In this document: piece after piece, positions 48,011 to 62,300 of the stretch | Layout of the letters: each line of letters begins with the position of its first letter | Position numbering within the stretch: the first letter of the stretch is position 1 | Source: Aplysia californica | Taxonomy: Eukaryota; Mollusca; Gastropoda; Aplysiida; Aplysiidae | Direction of reading: 5' to 3' | Assembly (NCBI RefSeq): GCF_000002075.1 | Contig: NW_004797272.1 | Span: forward strand, 3,658,195 to 3,722,194 | Length of the DNA stretch: 64,000 nt | Position numbers and translations under genes: made by a program | The notes under the pieces: generated by a model | Databases searched by the model: none | What the model was told of the DNA's origin: nothing | The model's input: only the letters and a program-made list of their open reading frames with translations

Positions 48011-48782
48011 AAACGAAGATCAGAGTGAGCTCGCTAGCAGAGTTCACTTAGAAAAAAGAACGATCCAAATTGAGTGTACCAAATTTAATTGTCTCACAGA
48101 GACAATTGTTGGAAAGAAACAATTTTTTACTCATTTTCTCCCAATAGCAAAGAAATGACATAGGCATTTATCAGAAGAGCGTGACGATGATTATCAGTTT
48201 GAGCCAGGTTTACCAGTCACTTTCACTTTGAGAATGTGAGTATTGCGGAGTCTGAATAGGACGAAGTCATCAGTGTTCAAGCGCACACCACTTTGCCCTC
48301 AGTAAAACCTCAGATTAGACTAGTTATCAGACCCAAAACCACGGGTAAGGCAAACATTTGGTTTACCAGACGTTAGAAAAATTCTTGCCCTTATGTGTTT
48401 TGGGTTATAGTCTAGGCCAAAAATGGATCATTGCTTGAAAATCTAATCAGCTAGCTACTATGAGTGGTGCATTTTCTGTAGTTCCAAAAGTTTCTTCTGT
48501 TTTTGCAAGCGGTATCCCCCCTCCCATCTTTTTTTCTTTTTTAGACCAGCAATGACGAGCCCAGCAAGAACTTGCTTCATCACGTCTTTGTTTACGTACA
48601 TCACTACTTGACTACAACCCCTGTCCTCGACACCTCAGGGAAGAAGACTGTTCCTGGCCATATTCCGAATTTTAAAAGCAGATTACATATTTTCTATTTG
48701 TTGGTTACCAAGACATGTGCTGATGGGTGGGCAGTCTTGGACTGTCAACAGGACGGAAGTCATAACATATAACATAATTATA

Positions 48783-48929
48783 CAGTGGAACCTGCTCTAA
48801 CAGCATCCTGTATAAGACAATCTCCTGTACAAACATCCACCCCGTATTTCTGTACATCCTTTTCTGTTTTTATTTTCTCCCATTATAATGGCACTAAGAC
48901 GGCCACTTTTAACCTGGACAAGTTTGAAT
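48783..48929 (+). mobile_element. MITE-like element upstream of copy 2 (orthologous to 5933-6088)
   Basis: Begins CAGTGGAACCTGCTCTAAC after TA and ends near TTTTAACCTGGACAAGTTTG. It matches the element upstream of copy 1 in sequence and position. Confidence 0.5.
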
Positions 48930-49179
48930 GTTCATAATTTTGTTTGGAGGGTTGCTATGTGGCGGTAACCCCTAGATCTAGCAGTTTGAGCCAACTGTTA
49001 TTTCAGGAACCTCATCACTTGTCACCATCACCATATTCAGTGGGTTACTCGCCATTTGTATTCGTTCATTTTTATAGGAAGACAATAGAAATGGTCACTT
49101 TGGCATGTTCCGCAGTGACACTATCAAGTACTCTAAAGTGAACTATATTTTCAATTATTGCTTTTGCCGTCAGCTGCTT

Positions 49180-49221
<42 letters not shown>

Positions 49222-49382
49222 NNNNNNNNNNNNNNNNNNNNNNNNNNNNNNNNNNNNNNNNNNNNNNNNNNNNNNNNNNNNNNNNNNNNNNNNNNNNNNN
49301 NNNNNNNNNNNNNNNNNNNNNNNNNNNNNNNNNNNNNNNNNNNNNNNNNNNNNNNNNNNNNNNNNNNNNNNNNNNNNNNNNN
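49222..49382. other. Assembly gap (161 N)
   Basis: The gap follows a (CT)n tract at 49182-49221 and precedes copy 2 exon 1 by about 30 bases. Open frames crossing it are artefacts. Confidence 0.99.
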
Positions 49383-49420
49383 TTTCCATTTTTTGTTTGC
49401 TATGGATTTAGAACACAATG

Positions 49421-49595
49421 ATGCCTTTAACAACGAACTCTTCAAAGAACGCTCCCATCCCAGGACCAAATGATTCTGGAGTTAGCATACGGCTTGCTGA
49501 TGTTTCCACACCCAACAACAGTGAATGCGATGAAATGGAGAAGCTGAGCTCAGAGGACTATGAGAAATCGGACATGACAATTGACATTGAAGATG
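49421..49595 (+). CDS. SLC28-like: Copy 2 coding exon 1
   Basis: Acceptor AG is at 49410-49411, with donor GTGAGC after 49595. It encodes the same N-terminal scaffold as copy 1 but with 11 substitutions, including loss of two prolines and two lysine/glycine changes. It lies just 39 bases after a sequencing gap. Confidence 0.9.
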
Positions 49596-52500
49596 GTGAG
49601 CTGTACTTCTATAGCATGCACCGGAATGTAATGCATTAGTTTTGTGAACTAATTGGGCTGTCTTACTTTTGGTACATTTAGACTTTTAAAATGCAGGTTC
49701 ATGATACTTCCACATTTACCTAATAATGCTTTAAACATTTCTCCCCTATCAACCCAATTAGATCATTTAAGAGACTGGATATTCGAACTTAACGTCTGTC
49801 TCCGATAGGATCGAGCCAAATGGGTTGAGCGCCTTGAAAACTCATCAAGAACGCCCTGTCTGGGATTTGAACCAGGGCCATCTGCTCATCATGATACGAA
49901 ATAGAGCACTCACAGTAAGATTTGTAGTGCTGCTGTTATGACATAGCTGCTGTTTGGTGAGGTGTTAGCAAACTAGCAGACAACTGCTAAGATCAATAAT
50001 AATTAGCAGTTTATCCCATCAATATGTCATCCACATGTCTCTTGCTTCATCGTTAGCACCTCACTCTGTATGGCTCTGCTTGTTTTTAAATTTAAGACAA
50101 GCTGGCTGCCGTTGATGAGGATGAGGATGCAGATTCCAGTCAGGCAGTACCAGTCATTGGTACTCTGAGCGATTGCTGTGGATGCAAGTTGAAATGGGTA
50201 TGTGTTCATTTCACCTTACTTCGTTCTGTCTCTTTCCTTTATAACTTTCATACTTAAAGTCATGTCTTCTGTATATATTTTTTGTTCCGTTCTGTCTGGG
50301 TTTTTAAAAAATAAAACAAGAATTTCATACACCTTCAAGCCAGTAATATTCTAGTGCTTTTGAAAACATGTACATTTTTTGGCCAACATAGGCAGTTTTA
50401 ATATTCGTGTCTTTTATTTGACCGGGGCTGCAGATTAAATAGCCAGAGTTGTGTTCCTGTCTTTTTACGGTTTATTTGTATTTCGTAATTGAACACAGGC
50501 ATCAGAATTTATGTCTAAGTATAATACGCTAATCTTAGTTTTCTTTTAAAAAATTTTATGATTGCATTACCTATGGTTGTTCTCATAATTTGTGATGCTG
50601 CACATTTATGATCTGAAGTTACGTATATAATAATACGGTGAGGAAGTTTTGATTGATAATGCTGCCCTTTTTTCGTTCGACAGATAGTGCTTGCAATCCT
50701 GTGCATGGCATATGCAGGTTACTTTATCTGGGCGTTGGTCGTTGCTGCCATCCACAAATGCGATGAGGACCATGATGTTGTGCCCCTCATCTGTCTCACA
50801 GTTGCTGCTCTGCTCATTGTCATCATAACATTTGTAAAGAAAAAGTTTTCAGATAGCATCAAACAGTCAGTTCTTGTACCTCTGAACAAAAGTATCAGTA
50901 ACCACTGGCACATTTTGAAATGGTTAGTTTTTTCGAGTTAACTTTATATAATATTTATATTAGACTGTGTTTATTTTAAATAAGTAAGTCGTATTTCTGA
51001 AACCTTGCTGCCTTTTTTGTGTAAATGCTGGGTTATTAAGTATCTTTTCTGTGGTCACAAATCATTCCGGCCTTGGATTTGACTGCTGCAATGTTAAGTT
51101 TGGAAAAAGAAAGGGTGCAGGTGTTAGTAGCCCTCTTTGAAGGTCTGTTATCATAGGTTTGTAAGTAAGAGAATATAGGCGTTCAGAGATAGATGTCTGT
51201 GTCATTCTTCATTTTTTATTGGTGTGCTACTGGCCTTTTATATAAGCAGAAAGGAAATGTATCCATCTCTGTTCTCAGTCTCCAGCTCAACATATTCCCA
51301 GGTAGTATTGCCACAACGTTTGAATCATAACGAGAATGGAAAGATAATGCCGATTTTCAGATCTTTATTTTTCTATATTTTGAATTATTTAATTGAAGTT
51401 ATTTGTGTGAGGTAGAAAAGTAAACAATTGGTTTTCCTTAAAATCATGTTAGTGTAGCACATGCTGGTCACACCAAAATGATGTAACCCCAACTGAACCC
51501 GTTTATTTAACCTTTACTTGACTGTTTTTGTCTTTGGAACTTTTCATAGTTCAGCCAGAGAGAGAAAGGAAAAAGTAGTATCATCACCAGTTTGCTTTAT
51601 CTAAGCTATTTTAATCTTTTTGCAAAGGTCAAAATATGTAATGACAACAGTTTGTCAGTAGCCGAGAGAAAAGTGAACCATATTATTATATATTTGTTAA
51701 TCTTTTCAGTGCTTGCTTTGTGACTTGCCTGAATCTATACCTGATACCATACAAATGTTGTTTCAGGATCCTTGCAATTGCACCTATTTTGGGCATTCTT
51801 GCAATCATCATCGTGTCAGCTGTTCAAAGACCATCAAATCTCATTTCTCTCATTGGCTGGATGTTTTTAGTATGCGCCATGATCCTCTGCTCAAGAGCTC
51901 CAAGAAAGGTATGTTTGTACTGAAGATTATACGATTTGAATGATGCTGTGGTTTCGAGTTTTTGTTGGCAAATGAAAATATCAATGTGTCAGACAAAGCC
52001 AATGAAATTTCATGGAATTATTTCATCATTAATTTTAGCAGTTGGATAGCCTTCACGCTTTTGTGTTTAAAGTTGAGGTCCCTCTTGTTATGTTTTTCTT
52101 TAAATAATGACACTATCGGGTATTATACTGGGCAACATATTATCATTATCTTACAAACCCCCAGAGGCAAAAGAAACGCGAGTCACTAAAGCATGAATAA
52201 AACACACTACACTCAACAGGGGTTTGTTATGGGTAAATAAAAATTTAAGTCGTCCATAGCCATGAGAGTGTCAAAAGATGATTGTTTTAGTGTAGGTTTA
52301 GTCTCACTATGTTATTTCTGTGACCTTGACCTTGGGGCAGAAAGTCAATACCCTGTGTGACCTCCGTTGGCTGCAATAACCGCTCTGTATCTTTGATCCA
52401 GGGAGCTCACGAGAGTGTTTATTTGTCGGCCTGGGATCTGTATCTACACATGACCGATGGCTGAAGCCATTTGATGAGCTGTCCGTGGTGGTGGTGCAGC

Positions 52501-53664
52501 TGATTGAGCTGCCTCTGGTTACCGTTCCAAACTTGCTTGCTTGCGGTTTAAATTAGTTGCACTAGCCGGATTAGGCAAAAGACTGATGTTGATCTATCCC
52601 ACAAATTGCTGTGTTATACGGGCTGGATGAGGTCTCGCGTTGTTTTGCTGGAAAAATACATTTTTAATATGCCTTTAGAGAAGGGACACCACTTGGTGAA
52701 TGTAGCTCTGAGCTGTAACTCCATTTCCTTGATCATGACCTACTTTCTGGCACAACAGTAGTCCAGTTCTTTAATTTAGGACGATGACTCCCTAAATCAT
52801 AACGATTGATCTCCAAGGGTCTCTCTCTACAACAATGGCATCAGTGTAGCACGCCAGGTCTGTGCGCCACACACCGACGCTTCCATAATTTGACGGATCA
52901 AGGCAGGATCTGCTCTTGACGGTGAACATCACCCTTCTCTGTTGTCTGTTCCTCCCGTTCGTGTGAGTCTGTGCTCACAGACGCCGGTCACAGCGATGCT
53001 GAGGGGTCAGAACTGGCCTGCGACATGGCCGTTTGCACCGGAGGCATGTGGAGTGTAATCTCCACCGTACGGTTCTGGTACCCAGGGCCCGTCCAGTTCA
53101 TCCAATGGTGTTCCTGGTGGTCTCGGCGGCTGTCAGGAACGGATGCAACCATTATTGGCGCACCATGAGGTAATCCTCAGCTACAATTGTCGCCCTTGGT
53201 CTTCCGGCTCCGGGAGATCACTGGTCGCATTGGTGGCGCGAAACTGGTTTAGTAGACTGTAGATGGTGGAGACATGTACGCCTGTAGTAGTTGCTCGGCT
53301 TGCTCGTGTTTAGTCTTCTAATAGCCCTCTCACGGTTTTCTGATGAAAGTCTCAGCATCTTGATACTGCTTTTGTTTCTTACTGAATTCTATAGTTCGGG
53401 GCTTCAAATCTGTAGGCCAGGACCACGTGACCACATGAACACAAACTCACAACTTGAATGATATGGCAAGTGAGTATCCCTGAGCTGTGATAGCCGTACA
53501 GCTGTTTTTTGGCAAAAGCGACCAATCAGGACATTGCATTGTTCGAATGAGCTCAATCTAGCAGGTTCAGACCATGCTTCACTGGAACACGTAAACAGTA
53601 CTCAATAATGGAAACTTTGACTAGTTTTTTAATGATGATGAAAATTTCGCGTTTATTTTGCCTC

Positions 53665-53719
<55 letters not shown>

Positions 53720-56283
53720 ATATTATATATGGGGTGTGGAGTGGTCAGGGAGGGATAGTACCTCTGTATGGGGAAGGCCTGCCATGTCCTTTTCAGGACA
53801 GCCCTCTCTACATTGGTTCCCACCGGACACTCAACTCTCACCTGTGGCTCCACATAGCTGCAGCATGCGCAGCGGCCACACCCCGGTAACTGCGTTGGCA
53901 GGCGGGCTGAACCAGGTAGAGGGTAGCTGGTCGGGTTTCAAACCCACTAGTGAGATAACTAGGGTCTGTCTCCCTACGCATGCAAAGACTGGCTCCGGCG
54001 GACTGCGCGGACGAAACCACTCGGTGGTTCAACGGGCAGAAAGGCGGTCCCAGCAGAGCGCCGCGGAGCGCGACAAGGGCACAGTGAGACAAGAAGACAC
54101 TGCTGGCCATCCGCTGCATCCAGGCCCATCTCCGGCCGTCTCGATTTCGTCGTGCCACCGGAACTAGATGGACAGGGACAAGAGAGTGAGGCTGACGACT
54201 TTGCGCAACTCTCCCTCACTTAAATCAAATTCAAGCGCAAGTCATGACTTCATCATCCCCACCTCAATCATCACCCACATCATTTCTCAAGTCCTGCGGC
54301 GATGGACGAGTGGCCAAGCGACAGGTGTGGACACACTGGCAGTCGTAGTCACAACTCTACACGTAGGCGGTCCAGGCCTTGTGGTCGCTTTTCAGTGAAT
54401 GAGATAGCAAGGGTCCCATACCAGCGGTAAGAAGAACTCAAAAAAATCTAAGATGACCATCACCCTTGGCGCATGGAATGTGCGCACCCTCCTTGACCGT
54501 TCAGGGAGTAACCGTCCCGAAAGACGGACGGCCCTCATTGCCAGCGAACTGGGTCGATATAAAGTACAGATAGCCGCCCTCAGTGAGACTCGCCTCGCTG
54601 AGGAAGGACAACTCACAGAGCAGTCTGCCGGCTACACATTCTTTTGGATCGGTCGTGGACTCGACGAGCGTCGCGAGGCAGGGGTTGGTTTTGCTATCAA
54701 GTCCAACCTGGTCAACAAGCTGGCAGCTCCCCCTAAGGGAATCAACGATCGCCTGATGACAGCCCGCCTCCCGCTCCCCAAGAAGAAATTCGCCACGCTA
54801 ATCAGCACTTACGCACCCACTATGACCAACCCCGACGACATAAAAGGAAAATTCTACGAGGACCTAAAAAAGACCATCACAGCTGTACCCAGGGCAGACA
54901 AACTCATCATCCTTGGTGACCTCAATGCTCGAGTCGGCAGAGACCACAAGTCGTGGGAGGGAGTGTTAGGGAAACACGGTGTTGGCAACTGCAACAGCAA
55001 CGGACTCCTCCTGTTGGAAACTTGCGCTGCCCACGATCTCCTCATCACCAACACGGTCTTCCGCCTGCCCAATCGTAACAAGACGTCATGGATGCACCCT
55101 ACTTCCAGCCTTTCCCCGTCACTAATGGAGTGAAGCAGGGCTGCGTGCTGGCCCCCACTCTGTTCAGCATGATGTTTTCAGCTATGCTGACCAACGCCTA
55201 CCACGACGGAGATATCGGTGTCGGTTTTCGCTACCGCACTGATGGAAAACTCTTCAACCTTCGGAGGCTGCAGGCGAGGACTAAATTCCATGCAGGCATA
55301 GCCCGCGATTTCCTCTTTGCGGACGACTGCGCGCTGAATGCCAGTACTCAGTCAGACATGCAGGGAAGCCTGGACCGTTTTTCTAAAGCCTGCGAAAATT
55401 TCGGCCTCATTATCTCCACAAAGAAGACCGAAGTTCTGTACCAGCCAGCCCCATCGGCTCCTTACGAAGAGCCCCATTGCACCAGAGACTGGCAGTGGCA
55501 GATAAGTTTGTCTACTTTGGCAGCACCCTCTCTCGTTCGGTCAATATCGATGAGGAAATGGCCTACAGAACTGCTAGAGCTAGTTCAGCCTTCGGTAGAC
55601 TGAAAGACAAGGTCTGGGAGCGAAGAGGACGGAGCCTTAACACCAAGCTCAAAGTGTACAAAGCAGTAGTTCTGCCATCCCTGCTCTACGCCTGCGAAAC
55701 GTGGACAGTGTACAGCCAGCATGCCAAGCAGCTCAATGCCTTCCACATGAGATGCCCCAGGACACTGCTTCATATCAAGTTGCAAGACAGAGTCCCAAAC
55801 ACTGAGGTACTACAGCGGGCCAAGATGGAGAGAGCATTTACGCTATCCTACTACGCTCTCAGCTCCGATGGGCCGGCCATGTTCACCGCATAGACGACTC
55901 TCGCCTCCCAAAGAGGCTACTCTACGGTGAACTGACCCAAGGCAAACGCTCTCTCGCCGGACAAAAGAAACGCTTCAAAGATGCTCTGAAAGCATCCCTG
56001 AAGAGTTGTGACATTCCCCATACCACCTGGGAAGAAGCTGCTCGCGACCGCACCGTTTGGCACTCGTTAATAAGATCGGGTGTGGCGAAATTCGAAGAAA
56101 GTCGCGTCCGAAAGAAAAAATGGAGACGGCAGCTGAGAAACGACCGAGAGAGCCCTACCTTCGAGCCTATTTCAGCCCCAAACATACCCTGCCCCCACTG
56201 CGACAGACATTTCCGTGCGAAGACACCCCACCCCTCCAGTGATGTGAAGTCAAGGTCATCTTCGCCAGCGAAGGACGAACATC

Positions 56284-56348
<65 letters not shown>

Positions 56349-59300
56349 TTTTAAATGGGACATCTTCTGTCCTCAGGTGAAATGGAGGCCCGTTGTTGGT
56401 GGCTTCGCACTGCAGTTTTACTTTGCCACTCTGATATTGAAATGGGACAAAGGTTACGACATATTTAATGGTATTGGAAACGGATTCACAACGTTTCTCA
56501 GATACAGCGAATATGGAGCAACTTTTGTGTTTGGCAATCTGGATGATCACTTCTTTGCCTTTAAGGTAACAACATTCTTTTGATTGATCATTTAGAACGC
56601 ATCTAATTGGGTGTATAATTTTTTGTTTACTTTTATTATTATCTTAACTAGCTGGTCATGTTTGTTTCTTCTTCTCCTTCTCTCTCTGAGTGGTGGATAT
56701 TGTTATGTCCCATATGAAAGATAAAAGTTTAAACGGTGACAAAATCAGTAATGTAAATTGGTTTACCTAATATGTATATGTATATATATTTATATATATG
56801 ATATATATATAACCTGCTCATGTGACTAATTCTTTGGGAACTCTCGTGCCCTCTGTTGTTCGCCTCTCATTCAAAAGATCCGGCGTTCCAATCCGTGTAG
56901 GGACGGAAACATTTTCTTCTCCAAAATTGTCACCTTTCACTTTCACCTTCTTTTCTGCTCTCTAGCAATGTGCTTTCGTATCCACTTTCGGCCACTGCCC
57001 CCTCACTTCCTTTGCCCCCCCCCCCTCCTTCTGGGCTTCTGATTCTTTTTGCAGCCTTTCTATTGTTACTCATTGGCTCCTTCTTACTGCTGTCTTTCAG
57101 TCGCACCCCTGATCATCTAGTAAGAAAGATCACCCATCCTTCACGGACAAGGGCGAAAAATCTCGGAGGTCCCGTGAGCAAGCTGCACACGTTAAAGATC
57201 TTTTGGTGGTCTAAAATCGATAACAGTAGGCTGCGGTCACCACCCGGGCAAACTTCAACATTTCCTACCAACTGAAAATGTTTAGTATGTCACGCGCGCT
57301 CATATGACCTTATGCAGTTGCGAGCGCCGTAATCCCCCCCCCCCCCCCCCAAAAAAAAAAAAAAAAAAAAAAAGTTTCATTCTTTAGGGCGTTATTTGTT
57401 TTCTCTTGTTCTGGAAAATATGGATACACATGGTGTCTTTTTTCCTCCGTAAAGGCAAATACTGGATCAGATGAAGACGGAAGTTTTGGCATATTGTTCA
57501 CAACCCTTGAATATTTGATGTCTTCACTGTTGTGATGTTTATGACCTTTTGGCCAATATGTTTTCTCTCCAAAGGTCAAGCAGTCGACAGAGTATTTTGT
57601 AGTCATGAACCAACTTTTACTACAATGGTAATAATGTTGAATGTTTAATCTGTTGTGGTAAAAATACATACACATATTAGTATTAGACTCTGAGAAAAAT
57701 GAAATATGTCTGCTTCTCTTCTCCAGGTTCTTCCAGTAATAATTTTCTTCAGCTGCGTAATTACAATGCTTTACCACCTCCGTGTTATGCAAGTCATCAT
57801 CGGTAAAATTGCCTTTGTCATGAGAGTTACCTTGGGCACCACAGCTGCTGAGTCTTTGTGTGCTGCAGGGAACATCTTTGTAGGACAGGTGAGAAAGGAT
57901 GTATGGCTGTCTCCTATACTGACTTAGTCTTCAGTTTTAATTGTTTAGTATGCAAATAAATGTAAAGTGTAAGACTCTCCTGGACATTTTTATAAAGTGA
58001 ATTTTCATGGCCTTTGCTTCTTCATATTTATGTACATAACTTATTTCCTTAATTCTAGGCCTTTTCTGTTCGTTTAAGTATTGCACGGGAACTTTTTGGA
58101 TCAATGTCTTATTTCTCTTAATTAATATATTTGGGATGCCATGACTACAAGAATAAACATTTGACGAATGTAGAGAGGAAACTCAGACTGTTCCTGAATA
58201 ATAGCCTTCTCTATTGTTTGAAGTGACTAAGCTGGTAAAAAAAATAAGTGGCAATTTAAAAAAAACCTAATTCTTAAAACTGTTCTTACAGTTAAGGTTT
58301 CTTTTTATCCTCACAGACTGAGGCACCAATAATGGTTCGTCCATTTTTGGCTCTCATGACACGTTCTGAACTCCATGCTGTCATGGTTGGAGGGTTTGGC
58401 ACCATAGCCGGTGCTATAGTTGCAGCTTATATTATGAAAGGGGTAGGTGATGTTGTAGTACCATTTATGTCTTGCTCTGTCCAATTGCAAAACCAGCAGC
58501 TTATATTATGAATGGTTAGGTGATGTACATTGTGATCCCGATAAAAACTTCATAACTTGTTTTGTGAATATTTTCCTCCATACTGAAGTTTTGAGTTTCG
58601 TATTTGAACAAACAAGCTTTGCTCTATATGGCGCATAAAAAACAACATGATTTCAACCTTGTTTTGTCCCCATTTTTGTAGCATGACTCACCAGTTCGCA
58701 TTAGGCCAACCACTAAAAGTTGCAATGATCGCGCAATATTGCAAGCTACTGCTGTCAAACAAGTGGTGAGATTATTGTTAAATTTAGTAAAGATTAGAGA
58801 GCCTTTTGTATCGAACAATACCTCTCCACCAACTCACCATCCCTGCCATTTTTTAAGTTCTGCGCAGAGAATGGAAAGAATGCTAAAGCGCCCTCAAGAC
58901 CTTCTTTGGTGCCTTGGGTAGAGTAGTTCCGTCAGTTTTAATCCATAGCAAATCAAAACTAAAAATTCCCAAACAAAACGACCTCTTCAGGTCGAACATG
59001 CACTATTCGCAGCTCTTTAAACGTCACCAGGGTGCAGATTTCAGTTGCCAAGTCCAATGAGACGTCTGTCCGCAGAAGACGTCTGCAGCTAGGACTTTTC
59101 CACACCTCAAAGTTCTGCATTCTCAAAGCACATCTTAACCTACAACCGTAACATTTTCATGTTCCCTCGGCGGAGATAACATGGATCAGATCATGGATCA
59201 ATGTGTTCAGGGTTTGGAAGGCGAGAGCATTTCTTCGGTGACATTTAGTTCTGTGCAAAGCCCATAATCACCTTTTAGGATGCAAACTCCACTGAATATG

Positions 59301-62300
59301 GTCGCTTTTAAGGACAAGCGGGCTCACCCAGATTTTGGGGGTTTGGTTTTCAGAAATTTTGATCTACACCAAAAGTGGGCATTGGAGAAATTTAGTATCA
59401 TTGGTGTGTATATTTGTTTGTTTATAGAGAAATCTCTCCTTGTCTTTTAAAGAAACTGAACGAGGGGCAATGACTTTACCTTCGATTTCTCAAAACAACA
59501 TATTTTATCGGGATAGCCCCCTTGTGCTTAAGCCTTGATCTAGCGAGTCTTGTATTTGGCCTCTATTGAAAATTTAGAACGACGCGGTAACGATCACTGC
59601 CTTTTGGAATTACAGAATAAAGACGTTAGCTTTATTTAAAGGTAAAAAAAAATGTTTGAATGTTACAGAGGTAGAAAATTAAATGTCAAAGAGAATGTAA
59701 AGAAACAGCCAACCAGTCGTTTCAAGACTTTCTTTGCGAGGTAAAAAAAATTGATGCACTTTGCATTTATGGGCTGATTTTTTTTTTTTCGTTTTCAAAA
59801 GAAGTTTTATCTTCATTAATTTTATGTCAAACTATTTTTTTTTAGCGAATTATGTCTTATCCAAATTACAACATTCTAGAACAACTTTTTTGCGAGATAT
59901 TCAGGAATAAAGTTGTGAATTTTTTTTCGTGACCACCCTGTAGTAATGTCATAAAATGTCTTGCTCTCTCTAATTGCAAATTTAGCAGCTTTTATTTTGA
60001 AAGTAGTGGTATAATAGTTATTGTCAAAGAGTTTGGTTATTGTAATCTAGTTTTGCAATACTTGCTAATTAGAAATAATGTGGACTTTGTCCATTTGGGA
60101 CCAAGATTCGATGGAGAGCAAATCTCCCCACTTAAAGGAATTTTTTGGTTCATCTGTTGTCAACTTGCCCCTCTTACGCAGCAAAAAATGTTATCATTTC
60201 TATTTCTGTTGTCGACTGTCATAGGTATGATGTTTAGAACTTTTTTTTTCTCTGCAGGTACCAGCAACTCATCTACTGACAGCTTGCGTCATGAATGCAC
60301 CTACAGCCCTTGCTGTTTCAAAAATACTGTATCCTGAGTTAGGCCGCAGCAAAATTGCAAAAATGAAGGAGGCAATCGAGCAAAAGAAGTAGGTTTATCT
60401 TACAGCTGAAATGTGAGGCATCGTGTAGAATCGGTCTGTCATCAAAATAATGATGTCGAAGATATCATCCTTTTCCCGCCAGTTTGGCATTTTTAAAATC
60501 GATTTTTTGTTGTTGGTTTTTTGGGGTTTTTTTTTGCTCAATACCTTTTATGTCCATTTAAAAACACGTATCTGTGTGGATTTTACTGGAAAAGGTTTAC
60601 AAAAGGCACACGACATGTAAATATTCAGTTTCCAAAGACTCTCAAGTCAAGGAATTCACTAAACTATAGCAGCCATTTTCTCGCTAATTTTACCTCTAAA
60701 GCCAGGCGATCCTCCACATCCTTCAACCTCAAATAACTCGACTTCTAATGAAGAAAGATATATGTATTTTTTAAACCGTAAGATAGATACATGAACAAGC
60801 TTTAATATGATACCAACAACGCCATGTGATAAAAAAGTATTAGCACCCGATTCCACCGCATCGTCACACAAATGTAATTATTTTATCAATCTCAGCCACT
60901 CAGCAGTTATCATGTTAGAATTAAATTGTTCTTCACAATAATATTATTATATGCCAATGCTGCTAAATCAACTCTACTGTGAGGCTGTGTCGGTTGTTTC
61001 TTTGTTCTGCGTTCGCTTGAAAGTTTTGTTGTGATATTTATTTTGGTAAGCAACTGCGCAAAGTAAGAATTTCAACAACATTTTTGCGCGGAATCACTTT
61101 TCTCATTACAAATAAGTTGCAGAACTCCTGCATTTGTGATTTTTTCTTCATTTTTGCTACTTCAAACTGATGATGTTCCATTCATCTTAACTGATGTACT
61201 TTCATCGACACGCTGGCTCTTCCTCCACCGTCTGTGTGATCAGACAAGTCGTTAGTGCCGTTGGTATCATGCCAGGCTATGATGCAGAGGGCAGAGGTTT
61301 GAATTTCCAGTTTTGTGGTTCTGAACTAGTTATAGTATAACACGGATAGGTCGATCACAGAAGACTTGAAATCACGCATAAATCGAACTGTGCCTGCGGT
61401 CCCGTTTGTTTTTCTCTTTATAATTTATCTTTGTAAGATACCCCTTGAACTATGGATCCGCCAAACTACCGAGATGGGTCCCGACGAATTTGGGCTATCA
61501 GTGTAATACTGTGTATTGTTTAATCAATGATTTGTTAGATTGAGTTTTTCCTCTGAAAGGTCAGTTTTTCAATAAGACTGCTCGGTTTCATTTTTCAGTG
61601 TCTACAACAATGTGATTGAAGCGGCTGCTGCAGGTGCGTCTGCTGCCATTTCTCTGGTAGCCAACGTTGGGGCTAACCTCATAGCCTTTGTGGGCCTCCT
61701 ATACTTCGTCAACGATGCTATTTCATGGCTCGGAAGCTTTGTGTGCCACCCTGAACTAAGCTTTGAGGTAAAACAAAAAGTATTTTTGCTTTGACTGTTT
61801 GATAAATTTACGGATTAATTGAATGCAATTATTACAAACATAGAGGCAGTCTGGGGTATTGCTTACAATATTTCAATCAAGCTTATTTAGTTAGGATAGA
61901 GGGTGGTTGGCAAGTGCTCTGACGTGGTTGGCTCCTTCTCTGTTATTAATCATTTAACGTCCTAATCTTTTTTTTTATTTTTTATTACTCTCTTGTAACA
62001 CATCTAATCTTTTATGTAACCTAATTGTTGCAAAAGCCATAAAATTCGTACCAAAACTAAAACTTAGTTGTGATAATAATATGGTGGACTCGGTGCATGA
62101 ATTGTCCTGTTCGCGAGTCTGCTGACGTGGAAACAAGAGTTGAAAGAAACAGTCTTCCGGTCTCAGCTTTTGTCCTTTTCCTTCTTCATGAGACAGTGTT
62201 TATTGCAGTTATTTGATATCCAGATAAACATGGCTTTGCTCTTTTTAATATTGAGATTGTGGGCGGTTGGTGGGTGCTCTGGTGTGGTTTGCTCCTTCTT

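Noticed and set aside
49072-49473. Open frames on both strands across 49222-49382
   Set aside because: They consist mainly of the N gap and the CT repeat.
53838-54219. Overlapping 80-170 codon frames upstream of the LINE endonuclease frame
   Set aside because: They overlap on both strands in GC-rich leader sequence and show no recognisable ORF1-type motif.
57310-57792. 160-codon antisense open frame over exon 6 and its intron, with similar frames at 38323-38832 and 12036-12224
   Set aside because: It is the complement of a conserved coding exon plus intron; the three versions differ by indels outside the exon and have no protein-like conservation of their own.
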